Shown here piece by piece: positions 6,895-14,540 of a stretch of 50,405 nucleotides of DNA. A model generated the notes under the pieces. The model made no database searches. It saw only the letters and a list, made by a program, of their open reading frames with translations, and was not told the DNA's origin. Source of the DNA: Actinomycetota bacterium (lineage in GTDB: Bacteria; Actinomycetota; Humimicrobiia; Humimicrobiales; Humimicrobiaceae); NCBI GenBank assembly GCA_016870615.1, contig VGAZ01000004.1, positions 1 through 50,405 on the forward strand, read 5' to 3'. How positions within the stretch are numbered: position 1 is the first letter of the stretch; every line of letters starts with the position of its first letter. The translations under genes were made by a program, and so were the position numbers.

Positions 6895-7608
6895 ATGAAT
6901 CTATCATGCATGTATGGAAATTCCAGGATAGAATTTGAGGTAAAATACCGCAACCGGGCCACACTGGCTATACAGATAGCCGCGCCGGGGGTTGTCACAG
7001 TTCTTTCGCCTCCAGGTTTGTCTCCCGGTGAAATAAAAAGCAGGGTCGAAAAAAAGGCGGGGTGGATAGCTAAAAAAATCATCCATTTCAATAGAATTGG
7101 AAATCTTAAGGAAGACCGCCGGATTGCAGAAGGAGGAAAACTTCTTTATCTTGGCAAGTTGTACCCGGTTCAGATAAATTTTAATAAAGATTTTAAGTGG
7201 CTTACAGCCAAGTTTTCAGGAGATGTTTTTATTTTTAATACCCCGGTTCAGGATCATATAATCCTGAAAAAACTGGCAGAAAAGCTGTACCGCAGGGATG
7301 CAGAAAAAATTATATTCCAGCGTTTTGAAAAATACAGGCATAAATTTAATATAAGTCCATTGAAAATCAAAGTTAAAGAGCAGAAAAGAAGATGGGGGAC
7401 ATGCACCTCACAAAGAAATATATATTTTAACTGGCGCATAATAATGGCGCCTCTGGAGGCCATAGATTATGTAATTGTTCATGAACTGTGCCATCTTGTT
7501 TACCAGGACCATTCAAGGCAGTTCTGGAACTGTGTAGAGACTATTATGCCTGGTTATAAAAAACATAAAAAGTGGCTTAAAAATAATGGGCCCCTGCTTG
7601 AACTTTAG
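6895..7608 (+). CDS. YgjP-like zinc metallopeptidase domain protein (DUF45)
   Basis: A 237-residue soluble protein. The zinc site HELCHLVYQDHSRQFW is at about 195-210: HExxH plus a third histidine, followed by a tryptophan, as in the YgjP/WLM-like branch of gluzincins. Upstream, VKEQKRRWGTCTSQRNIYFNWRI is the family's other hallmark (RWGSC...NW). It ends with MPGYKKHKKWLK, also conserved. The biological substrate is not known in this family; in several bacteria members sit beside restriction or helicase genes, but here the gene is alone. Gene-free 5' flank 6617-6894 shows no recognisable element. Confidence 0.9.
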   Translation: MNLSCMYGNSRIEFEVKYRNRATLAIQIAAPGVVTVLSPPGLSPGEIKSRVEKKAGWIAKKIIHFNRIGNLKEDRRIAEGGKLLYLGKLYPVQINFNKDFKWLTAKFSGDVFIFNTPVQDHIILKKLAEKLYRRDAEKIIFQRFEKYRHKFNISPLKIKVKEQKRRWGTCTSQRNIYFNWRIIMAPLEAIDYVIVHELCHLVYQDHSRQFWNCVETIMPGYKKHKKWLKNNGPLLEL

Positions 7609-7673
7609 TAAATTTAAAAATTGTCTTTTGAAAATTAAAAAAATATCAATTCTTATGATTGGAGGAAGGGCAA

Positions 7674-7979
7674 ATGATAATTGTAACTGTTTCAGTAAGT
7701 GTTAAGCCGGAAATGGTGCAAGACTTCATAGGGGCTACTAAGGAAAATGCAAAAAGCAGCACAAATGAACCGGGCATAATAAGATTTGATTTTATCCGCC
7801 AGGCAGACAGCTCTTATGATTTCTTACTGGTTGAAGCCTATAAAAATGAAGATGCAATTTCCAGGCATAAACAGACAGCACATTATAACAAATGGAAAAA
7901 TACAGTTGAAAATATGATGTCTGTTCCAAGAAAAAGCATTAAATATACAAATGTATTTCCCGATGATGCTAACTGGTAA
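7674..7979 (+). CDS. ABM-domain protein, putative quinol/antibiotic monooxygenase fold
   Basis: A 101-residue dimeric alpha/beta-barrel type protein. It has IIVTVSVSVKPEMVQDFI, then NEPGIIRFDFIRQADSSYDFLLVEAYKNEDAISRHKQTAHYNKW, the standard ABM pattern (EPGxxxFDxxxxxxDxxxFxxxExYxxxxAxxxHxxxxH). The histidines are kept. An upstream TTG at 7659 could extend it by five codons, but GGAGG at 7661-7665 places the start at ATG 7674. Members include YgiN-like quinol monooxygenases and heme-degrading enzymes; which applies here cannot be read from sequence. It is convergent with the RRM gene. Confidence 0.82.
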   Translation: MIIVTVSVSVKPEMVQDFIGATKENAKSSTNEPGIIRFDFIRQADSSYDFLLVEAYKNEDAISRHKQTAHYNKWKNTVENMMSVPRKSIKYTNVFPDDANW

Positions 7980-8018
7980 TCAAACACCGGGAAAATATTT
8001 TAAGTAAACTCGATGATT

Positions 8019-8375
8019 TTAGCCGAATCTTTTCCTTAATTCTTTCAGCTTTGAGTTGAGGTCATCTTTTGGTCTTCTGTCATAACCACCGCCGGAATTT
8101 CTGTTGTCCCTCGGACTAAAGCTTCTGCTTTTCATTTCTTTTGCTTCATTTACGACAATAACCCTGTTCTTGAATGTGCTCTGGTTTAATTTTTCCATAG
8201 CGTTTTTTGCAGATTCCTCTGCCTCCATCTCGACAAAACCAAACCCCCTGGGCCTTCCGTCTGCACCATTTATGACTTTGGCGCTCACAACAGCTCCAAA
8301 TTCTTCAAAAAGTGCCTGCAGCTCTGCTTCGGAAGTCGAGTATTCAAGATTTCCAACATACATTTTTTTATTCAC
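8019..8375 (-). CDS. RRM-domain RNA-binding protein
   Basis: A 118-residue protein with one RNA recognition motif at residues 4-80. RNP2 is KMYVGNL and RNP1 is RGFGFVEM, with the aromatic residues that stack on RNA bases in place. The C-terminal 38 residues are a basic, glycine/arginine-containing tail (NSGGGYDRRPKDDLNSKLKELRKRFG), as in bacterial cold-inducible Rbp-type proteins. The start is GTG at 8375, about eight bases after AAAGGA on the minus strand; an in-frame ATG lies four codons later. Probably an RNA chaperone; targets unknown. Confidence 0.92.
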   Translation of the reverse strand: MNKKMYVGNLEYSTSEAELQALFEEFGAVVSAKVINGADGRPRGFGFVEMEAEESAKNAMEKLNQSTFKNRVIVVNEAKEMKSRSFSPRDNRNSGGGYDRRPKDDLNSKLKELRKRFG

Positions 8376-8602
8376 TGATTTTTTCCTTTCTTTTTATAAT
8401 AATCAGTTATAAGTAAACAGGGGCAAAATAATATACATTAACTTCAAAAGGGATTAAACCTTATTAGAGGAACTTTTAAGATGCTTTTAGAGCCTTTATA
8501 TTATTTAAAATCCTTACTGTCCTTATTAGAATAGATGTATTTTAACTTAATTAAAAATAAAGTTCAAATTTTTCCAGGAAACATTTTTACAGAAAAAATA
8601 AA

Positions 8603-9262
8603 TTACTCTATAAAATGAAGTTTTTTCAATTGCCTGTTTTCACCAATAAGTGTAACAACATCATCGGGCTGGAATCTGTAATTGATGTCAGGCGGAATTT
8701 TTATTTCATTTTTATTGTTTTTGACTGCAATTATTGTAATTCCGTATTTATGCCTTAAATTTAGCTCTATCAGGTTCTGCCCCACCATAAGTTTTGGCGT
8801 CATTATTTCAATAATGCTGATTTCCGGCCCTATTTCTAAAAAATCAAGCACATTTGTACTTATAAGGTTTTTTGCGACTCTTTCACCCATGTCTTTTTCA
8901 GGATAAACAATAACATCGGCACCCACTTTTGAAAGAACCCGGCCCTGGGTTAGTGTGCCGGCCTTTGCTATAATTTTTTTTGAACCTTTTTCCTTTAATA
9001 TAAGAGTTACAAGAATTGAATTCTGTATATATTTTTCACCTATTGCAACTATTGTTGCATCAAAATCCCTTATGCTCAGGGATTCCAGTATTTCAGCATC
9101 TGTTGCATTGCATTTTAACGCATCATTTATTTCAGCCGCAACCCGCTGAATCCTGTCTTCAGATTGGTCAATTCCTATTACACTGTGTCCTGCCTTGGAC
9201 AGTGTCCTTGCAATGCTTGCTCCGAACCTGCCAAGACCGATTATTAAAAATTGTTTTTTCAT
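8603..9262 (-). CDS. trkA: TrkA/KtrA-family potassium uptake regulatory subunit
   Basis: A 219-residue peripheral membrane regulator. The RCK N domain has the Rossmann loop IIGLGRFGASIARTL at 6-20 and an acidic residue at the end of beta-2 (GIDQSEDRIQ), indicating nucleotide binding. The RCK C domain (about 135-219) ends in FQPDDVVTLIGENRQLKKL. It forms a ring on the cytoplasmic face of the TrkH/KtrB channel and gates it by ATP/ADP or NAD(H). One RCK pair is KtrA-like; E. coli TrkA has two. It follows the channel gene by 21 bases in the same operon. Confidence 0.93.
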   Translation of the reverse strand: MKKQFLIIGLGRFGASIARTLSKAGHSVIGIDQSEDRIQRVAAEINDALKCNATDAEILESLSIRDFDATIVAIGEKYIQNSILVTLILKEKGSKKIIAKAGTLTQGRVLSKVGADVIVYPEKDMGERVAKNLISTNVLDFLEIGPEISIIEIMTPKLMVGQNLIELNLRHKYGITIIAVKNNKNEIKIPPDINYRFQPDDVVTLIGENRQLKKLHFIE

Positions 9263-9283
9263 TCTTTCCTGCCTGTTTTTTTC

Positions 9284-10630
9284 TTAGCCTATAGTAATTG
9301 TTTCTTCAGTATGAAAAGCTCTGTCAGAACTGCTTCTCAAAGCAATTGCAAGGGCTAAAGTGCTGATGCCAATTCTACCAATATACATGCAAAGTATCAA
9401 TACAGCCTTGCTTGCTGTAGTCAGGCCAGGAGTAATGCCTGTACTTAATCCTACTGTTCCAAAGGCGGATGCAACTTCAAAAAGTGCTTCAGTAAGAGTG
9501 CACTTCTCAAAGACAAGAAGTAAAACTGATGCAAAGAATATAATGACGATGGCTGTAAAAACAATTGTCAGCGCTCTTGAAAAAAGTCCCTGCGGGAGCC
9601 TTTTTTTAAACATAACCACCTGGGCTCTTCCCAGCAGCGAACCGAGCGCACCCATTGTCACAACAGCAAAAGTGGTTGTCCTGATACCTCCGCCTGAGCC
9701 TCCCGGTGATGCCCCGATAAACATTAAAAGTATCATGAAAAACAGGGTTGGCTGGGCAAGCTTTCCGGAAGGCACAGTATTAAATCCCGCTGTTCTTGCT
9801 GTTACTGACTGGAAAAAGCTTGCAAGTATTTTGGTCCCAAATGGTTTATTGCTTAGAGTCTCAGCGTTATTAAACTCAAAAATAAAGAAAAGCAAAGCGC
9901 CGGCAAAAATAAGAAATGCAGTTACTGTAAAAACAATTTTGGCATGAAGAGAGAGTTTCCTGGTGCGCCTTAAATTAATAATCTCGGCTATAACAGGAAA
10001 TCCAAGACCGCCAAGTATAATTAAAACCATGATGCTGATATTAATTATTATATCTGAGCTAAAAGCTTCAAGGCTGTTTGAATAAAGTGAAAAGCCGGCA
10101 TTGTTAAATGCGCTTACACTGTGGAAGACACCGGAAGCCGCGGCAGATCTTAAAGGCTGTCCATACCTGAAATAAAAAACAAAAAACAATATTATAAAAC
10201 CTGTAATTTCAATGACTGCAGTTACTGCTACAATTGTGGCAAAAAACCTTGTGGCAACAAAAGGCTGTCTTGGGCCAAAACTGGATTCAATATAAAATTT
10301 ATCTTTTACCTGTATTTTTTTTCCAAGAATAAGGCCAAAAATTGAACCTACAGTCATTATTCCGAGTCCGCCAAGCTGCAATAGTATCAGTATGACGGTT
10401 TTGCCAAGATCTGTAAAAAAAGTGGAAGTATCCTGCACCGCAAGCCCTGTCACGCATATACCTGAAGTAGCAGTAAACAGGGCATCAATAAAACTGATTT
10501 TAGAGCCAACTGTCATCTGCGGCAGTAACAGCAGCAGGGTGCCGGCCAGTATAGCGATTGCAAAAGCGGCCATTACCTGAATGCCGATCTGCTTTTGGGT
10601 TTTTGAAGAAATAACCGGTATTTCTTTCAT
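9284..10630 (-). CDS. trkH: TrkH/KtrB-family potassium channel subunit
   Basis: A 448-residue membrane protein, the length of KtrB. The four pore-loop segments can be read with their selectivity glycines: TSGICVTGL, AFNNAGFSLYSNSL, ARTAGFNTV and AFGTVGLSTG. The MFIGASPGGSGGGIRTTT loop, which forms the gate-bearing region, is intact. With the RCK subunit downstream it makes a complete Ktr/Trk system for K+ (or Na+-coupled K+) uptake. There is no clear ribosome binding site before the ATG. The 10 bases directly upstream (10631-10640) have an exact reverse complement at 10719-10728, so the leader could fold back near the start codon. Flanking space 10631-10888 shows no c-di-AMP riboswitch that I can recognise. 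Confidence 0.93.
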   Translation of the reverse strand: MKEIPVISSKTQKQIGIQVMAAFAIAILAGTLLLLLPQMTVGSKISFIDALFTATSGICVTGLAVQDTSTFFTDLGKTVILILLQLGGLGIMTVGSIFGLILGKKIQVKDKFYIESSFGPRQPFVATRFFATIVAVTAVIEITGFIILFFVFYFRYGQPLRSAAASGVFHSVSAFNNAGFSLYSNSLEAFSSDIIINISIMVLIILGGLGFPVIAEIINLRRTRKLSLHAKIVFTVTAFLIFAGALLFFIFEFNNAETLSNKPFGTKILASFFQSVTARTAGFNTVPSGKLAQPTLFFMILLMFIGASPGGSGGGIRTTTFAVVTMGALGSLLGRAQVVMFKKRLPQGLFSRALTIVFTAIVIIFFASVLLLVFEKCTLTEALFEVASAFGTVGLSTGITPGLTTASKAVLILCMYIGRIGISTLALAIALRSSSDRAFHTEETITIG

Positions 10631-10888
10631 AACAGTTTATAAATTAAGTAATAATGCCCCAACATATTAAAACATTCATTTTACTACTTTAAAAACATTT
10701 TAAAATACTTTTTTTATAATAAACTGTTTTTAGCGTCTATCAATGATTTTTTGCCAAAAAAAATCTTTATTGAGCAATATTATACAGGAATTTGTGCAGG
10801 TTTTAATGATATTTATATTTTTTGCAGATAACGTATATAATTATAAGCCAGTATATATAACTTAAATAGAATTAAGAAGCCTGTTGAG

Positions 10889-11425
10889 ATGAGACCGAAC
10901 AGCTATAAAATAATTGGCCACCCTTCAGACACGGGTATAAAAGTTTATGCAAAAACGCTTGAATCTCTTTTTGAAATATGCGCAATCGCCATGTTTGCTA
11001 TAATTTGTGATATTTCTGCAGTGAAACAGGATAAAGTAAAAAAAATTATAATTCGCGAAAAAAAAATGCTTTTTCCTGATATTTTGCTGGTAAGCTGGCT
11101 GGAAAGGCTGCTATATATTCATGAAACTGAGAAAATGCTTTTTTCAGGTTTTAAGATCAAGAAACTCCAAACAGCGCTGCCATGCAGAGATTTACCTTTA
11201 TATAATGAAAATACGCCATGCAATAAAATTTATCCCGGAAACACAGGATGTATTGATTCAAAAACAGCCGGTTCAATTATTATTGCTGAAGTATTCGGGC
11301 AGCAAGTGGATTTCAGGCTGCATGAACTTTATATTGCAATAAAAGCAACAACTTATCATAAACTGAAAGTGCAGCGTGAAATAAAAACTGGATACTGGAA
11401 AGCAGGAGTAATATTTGATGTTTAA
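10889..11425 (+). CDS. Archease, cofactor of RtcB RNA ligase
   Basis: A 178-residue protein of the archease family. It begins YKIIGHPSDTGIKVYAKTLESLFEICAIAMFAIICDIS (canonical H-x-x-D-x-G...LFExaaxam) and ends YWKAGVIFDV, the terminal metal-binding aspartate block. SWLERLLYIHETEKMLFSGF matches the middle 'LLxxwLxelL...f..f' region. Archease speeds GTP-dependent guanylylation of RtcB and gives it multiple turnovers. Most archeases have about 140 residues. This one carries an extra stretch (roughly 95-130, with several Cys, Asn and Pro) before the segment GQQVDFRLHELYIAIKATTYHKL. The partner rtcB starts 98 bases downstream. Confidence 0.85.
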   Translation: MRPNSYKIIGHPSDTGIKVYAKTLESLFEICAIAMFAIICDISAVKQDKVKKIIIREKKMLFPDILLVSWLERLLYIHETEKMLFSGFKIKKLQTALPCRDLPLYNENTPCNKIYPGNTGCIDSKTAGSIIIAEVFGQQVDFRLHELYIAIKATTYHKLKVQREIKTGYWKAGVIFDV

Positions 11426-11523
11426 AATAGTGTAAGCAAAAAGCCTTAATTGTAGCTGTTATTATTAAAAAAAAGAAAAATATTTTTAAAAATTTTAAAA
11501 ACTTCCGTATTAAAAGGTTAAAA

Positions 11524-12987
11524 ATGGCTGAAATGAAATATTCAAATATCCGTAAAATAAATGATTTTAAGTGGGAAATAATATGTGATAAAAGCGCAGG
11601 CATGAAGGTTCCCGGAATTATATTTGCAGATGAGGAAATACTTGAGAATGCAGTGAAAGAAAAAACTATTGTCCAGGTAATAAATGTTGCAAATCTTCCC
11701 GGGATACTTAATGCATCATATGCAATGCCTGATATACATTTCGGGTACGGGTTTTGCATAGGCGGAGTTGCCGCAACTGATGCCGAAGACGGAGTTATAT
11801 CTCCCGGTGGAGTCGGTTTTGACATAGCCTGCGGAGTACGGCTCCTGCGCACAAATATTGAAGCATCCGAGATTAAGCCTGTTCTGCAGGAACTGACATC
11901 ATCTCTTTACACAGCAGTGCCCAAGGGTGTGGGAAAGAGCGGGCGGATAAAACTGTCTTCCAAAGAAATAAAAAAGATTTTTAAAGAGGGAGTTAATTGG
12001 GGCGTAAAAAATGGTTACGGCTGGGAGGAAGATAAATATTTTACTGAAGAAGAAGGATGCATGCATGGAGGCAATCCTGATTATGTCAGCAGGCTTGCAA
12101 TTAACAGGGGCAGCGACCAGGTGGGAAGCCTTGGCTCAGGTAATCATTTTATTGAAATACAGAAGGTCAGCCAAATATATAATGAAAAAGCTGCCTGCGC
12201 AATGGGAATTCATAAAGGCCAGGTTCTTGTAATGATACACTCCGGGTCAAGGGGGCTCGGGCACCAGGTTTGCAGCGATTATCTTAAAATAATGCAGGGC
12301 TCTTTATATATGAACAAAATAAAACTCCCTGACAGGCAGCTTGCCTGCGCACCGCTTAAATCTGATGAGGGCAGGAGGTACTTTTCTGCAATGGTATGCG
12401 CAGTAAATTTTGCAATGGTAAACAGGCACTGCCTTGCACACTGGGTAAGAAATGTTTTTGAATCTTTTTTTTCTAAATCTGCAGAAAAACTTGGTATGAG
12501 CACACTATATGACGTTTCACATAATATAGCCAAAATAGAGAATCATTTAATAAGCAATAATACCAGGAAAGATGTTTGCGTTCACAGGAAGGGAGCAACA
12601 AGGGCATTTGGCCCGGGTGCGCCGCAAGTCCCGCAAATATACAAAGAAATCGGACAGCCGGTAATAGTTCCCGGCGATATGGGAAGGTACTCATTTATTA
12701 TGACAGGGACACAAACTGCAATGCATGAAAGTTTTGGTTCAACTTGCCATGGTGCAGGACGTCTGATGAGCCGTTCAAAAGCAAAAAAGGTAATCGATCC
12801 TGTAAAATTAAAAAACATGCTTTTTGACAGTAAAGGCATAATTATCTTTGCACAGAGCCTGGCAGGCCTTGCAGAAGAAGCTCCTGATGCCTATAAGGAT
12901 GTTGAAAAAGTTGTGGAGATAGCTCAAAGCGCAAAAATATCGGATAAGGTTGCAAAGCTTGAGCCCCTTAGTGTGATTAAAGGTTAA
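11524..12987 (+). CDS. rtcB: RtcB RNA-splicing ligase
   Basis: A 487-residue GTP/Mn2+-dependent ligase joining 2',3'-cyclic phosphate (or 3'-phosphate) and 5'-OH RNA ends. Metal and catalytic blocks are all present: PDIHFGYGFCIGGVA, GVGFDIACGVRLLRT (Asp and Cys ligands), SLGSGNHFIEIQ (His), HSGSRGLGHQ (His), DVSHNIAKIE (His), the guanylate-binding segment MGRYSFIMTGT and the nucleophile histidine in STCHGAGRLMSR. Length fits full-size RtcB (about 480). With archease just upstream it forms a likely RNA repair or tRNA-healing unit. Substrate in this organism is unknown. Confidence 0.96.
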   Translation: MAEMKYSNIRKINDFKWEIICDKSAGMKVPGIIFADEEILENAVKEKTIVQVINVANLPGILNASYAMPDIHFGYGFCIGGVAATDAEDGVISPGGVGFDIACGVRLLRTNIEASEIKPVLQELTSSLYTAVPKGVGKSGRIKLSSKEIKKIFKEGVNWGVKNGYGWEEDKYFTEEEGCMHGGNPDYVSRLAINRGSDQVGSLGSGNHFIEIQKVSQIYNEKAACAMGIHKGQVLVMIHSGSRGLGHQVCSDYLKIMQGSLYMNKIKLPDRQLACAPLKSDEGRRYFSAMVCAVNFAMVNRHCLAHWVRNVFESFFSKSAEKLGMSTLYDVSHNIAKIENHLISNNTRKDVCVHRKGATRAFGPGAPQVPQIYKEIGQPVIVPGDMGRYSFIMTGTQTAMHESFGSTCHGAGRLMSRSKAKKVIDPVKLKNMLFDSKGIIIFAQSLAGLAEEAPDAYKDVEKVVEIAQSAKISDKVAKLEPLSVIKG

Positions 12988-13340
12988 AAAAATTACTTTT
13001 AAATACTACCCCTTAGAACTAGTATTTATTCATGCAGGAAATAATAATAAATATAATAATTATTATCTTTTAAATTCTTATTTATTTCTAATATTTCTAA
13101 ATTTTAAAAATAAAAAGTGAAATTTTTAAAAATATATGGTATAATCATAAAAATTTTAAATATTATGATTATTTATAAAAAAATATTAAAATTTAAATAA
13201 TTTTAGCAAATAATTAAAAAATTACAGTAATATCATTAAAATATTTAATAATATTATAAATTATTAATATATTTTATGATTTACTTTTTATTATAAGCTG
13301 GTTTATGTGATTATAAATCTTTTTAAATGAGGTGATTTTT
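12988..13340 (+). promoter_or_regulatory. Promoter region of the synthase operon, with extended -10 and inverted repeat
   Basis: This 353-base AT-rich spacer holds TGGTATAAT at 13137-13145, an extended -10. Immediately over it lies a perfect 10-bp inverted repeat, ATAATCATAA (13141-13150) and TTATGATTAT (13163-13172), with a 12-base centre, a plausible repressor site. About 195 bases of AT-rich leader follow before the start. No T-box specifier hairpin, leader peptide rich in Leu/Lys codons or terminator was found, so amino-acid attenuation is not evident. The ribosome binding site GAGGTGAT lies directly before the ATG at 13341. Confidence 0.45.
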
Positions 13341-14540
13341 ATGAAAGGATTAAATCTGCTTACAGATTTTTCAAAAAAAACGGGCACAAAATTGGAGCCG
13401 AAAAATATAAAAATAGATGATACCACGCTTCGTGACGGTGAGCAGACTGCTGGAGTTGTTTTTGCAAATGATGAAAAAATACATATTGCAAAAATGCTTG
13501 ATAAGGTAGGCGTGCACCAGATAGAAGCAGGCATACCGACAATGGGCGGGGATGAGAAAGATGCTATTAAGGCTATAACGGCCCTGAATTTAAACTGCAG
13601 CATTCTTGGCTGGAACAGGGCCGTGGTTTCTGATATTGATGATTCAATTGAGTGCGGGGTAGATGCTGTAGCAATATCAATATCTTCATCAGATATACAT
13701 ATTGAGCATAAATTAAGGAAAAGCCGTGAATGGGTTCTTGACAGTGTAAGGACTTCAGTTGATTATGCCAAAAAATATAATCTTTATGTTTCTGTAAATG
13801 CTGAAGATGCATCAAGGTCCGACATGGAGTTTTTACTGCAATTTGCAAGGACCGCAAAGGAAGTAGGCGCCGACAGGATGCGTTACTGCGATACACTTGG
13901 CATACTTGACCCTTTTGAGACTTTTATGCGCGTAAGGACAATTGTTGAAATAATCGGCATAGATATTGAAATGCACACTCATAACGATTTTGGAATGGCT
14001 ATAGCAAATGCCATTGCAGGAATAAAAGCAGGAGCAACATATGTAAATACCACAATAAACGGGCTCGGTGAGCGCGCCGGCAATGCATCATTTGAAGAAT
14101 TTGTTATGGCTCTTAAATACCTGGAAAATGTTGATCTTGGGATGGATACTCATCTGTTTAAAGAACTCTCAGAATATGTAGCAGCTGCAAGCGGGAGATT
14201 TATTCCGGCATGGAAACCTGTTGTGGGGTCAAACCTTTTTGTCTATGAAAGTGAAATAAGGGCTTCAACAGTATTTAAAAACCCCGCAACCTTTGAACTT
14301 TTTGGCCCCCAGGATGTCGGGCTTGAAAGAAAGCTGATAATTGGCAAAAGCAGCGGAGTAAATACGCTGACGTTAAAATTAAAAGATCTTGGTTATATAA
14401 TAAATGAGAAAGATGCTTTTGAATTATCAGAAATAATAAGGGACAAGTCACTTGCATTAAAAAGGGCGCTTTTTGACAGTGAAATTGTAGATACATACAA
14501 ATCTTACAAAGGCGATACAAAGAGCAAAGGAGGAAAATAA
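13341..14540 (+). CDS. Homocitrate/Re-citrate synthase-family protein, barrel-competent paralogue (subunit 1)
   Basis: A 399-residue member of the isopropylmalate/homocitrate/Re-citrate synthase (DRE-TIM) family. The barrel active site is intact: DTTLRDGEQ at about 27-35 (Arg31, Asp32 metal ligand), EDASRSD, RYCDTLG, and HTHND with His212 and His214. NTTINGLGERAGN is also normal. The C-terminal lid is not: where the family has ESGIHxDG this protein has ESEIRAST (Arg307 in place of the catalytic His), and GKHSG has become GKSSG. In this family the lid histidine acts on the neighbouring subunit's barrel. The next gene encodes a paralogue with the opposite losses. GAGGTGAT sets the start at ATG 13341; a GTG three codons upstream lies inside that site. 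Substrate (oxaloacetate, 2-oxoglutarate or other) is inferred only from neighbours. Confidence 0.88.
   Translation: MKGLNLLTDFSKKTGTKLEPKNIKIDDTTLRDGEQTAGVVFANDEKIHIAKMLDKVGVHQIEAGIPTMGGDEKDAIKAITALNLNCSILGWNRAVVSDIDDSIECGVDAVAISISSSDIHIEHKLRKSREWVLDSVRTSVDYAKKYNLYVSVNAEDASRSDMEFLLQFARTAKEVGADRMRYCDTLGILDPFETFMRVRTIVEIIGIDIEMHTHNDFGMAIANAIAGIKAGATYVNTTINGLGERAGNASFEEFVMALKYLENVDLGMDTHLFKELSEYVAAASGRFIPAWKPVVGSNLFVYESEIRASTVFKNPATFELFGPQDVGLERKLIIGKSSGVNTLTLKLKDLGYIINEKDAFELSEIIRDKSLALKRALFDSEIVDTYKSYKGDTKSKGGK

Noticed and set aside
10631-10888. c-di-AMP (ydaO-type) riboswitch upstream of the potassium channel gene
   Set aside because: The conserved riboswitch core sequences are not seen on the minus strand; only a long-range 10-bp inverted repeat.
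12988-13340. T-box or amino-acid attenuator leader before the synthase operon
   Set aside because: No specifier stem, T-box sequence, leader peptide or terminator hairpin found; only AT-rich sequence, a promoter and an inverted repeat.
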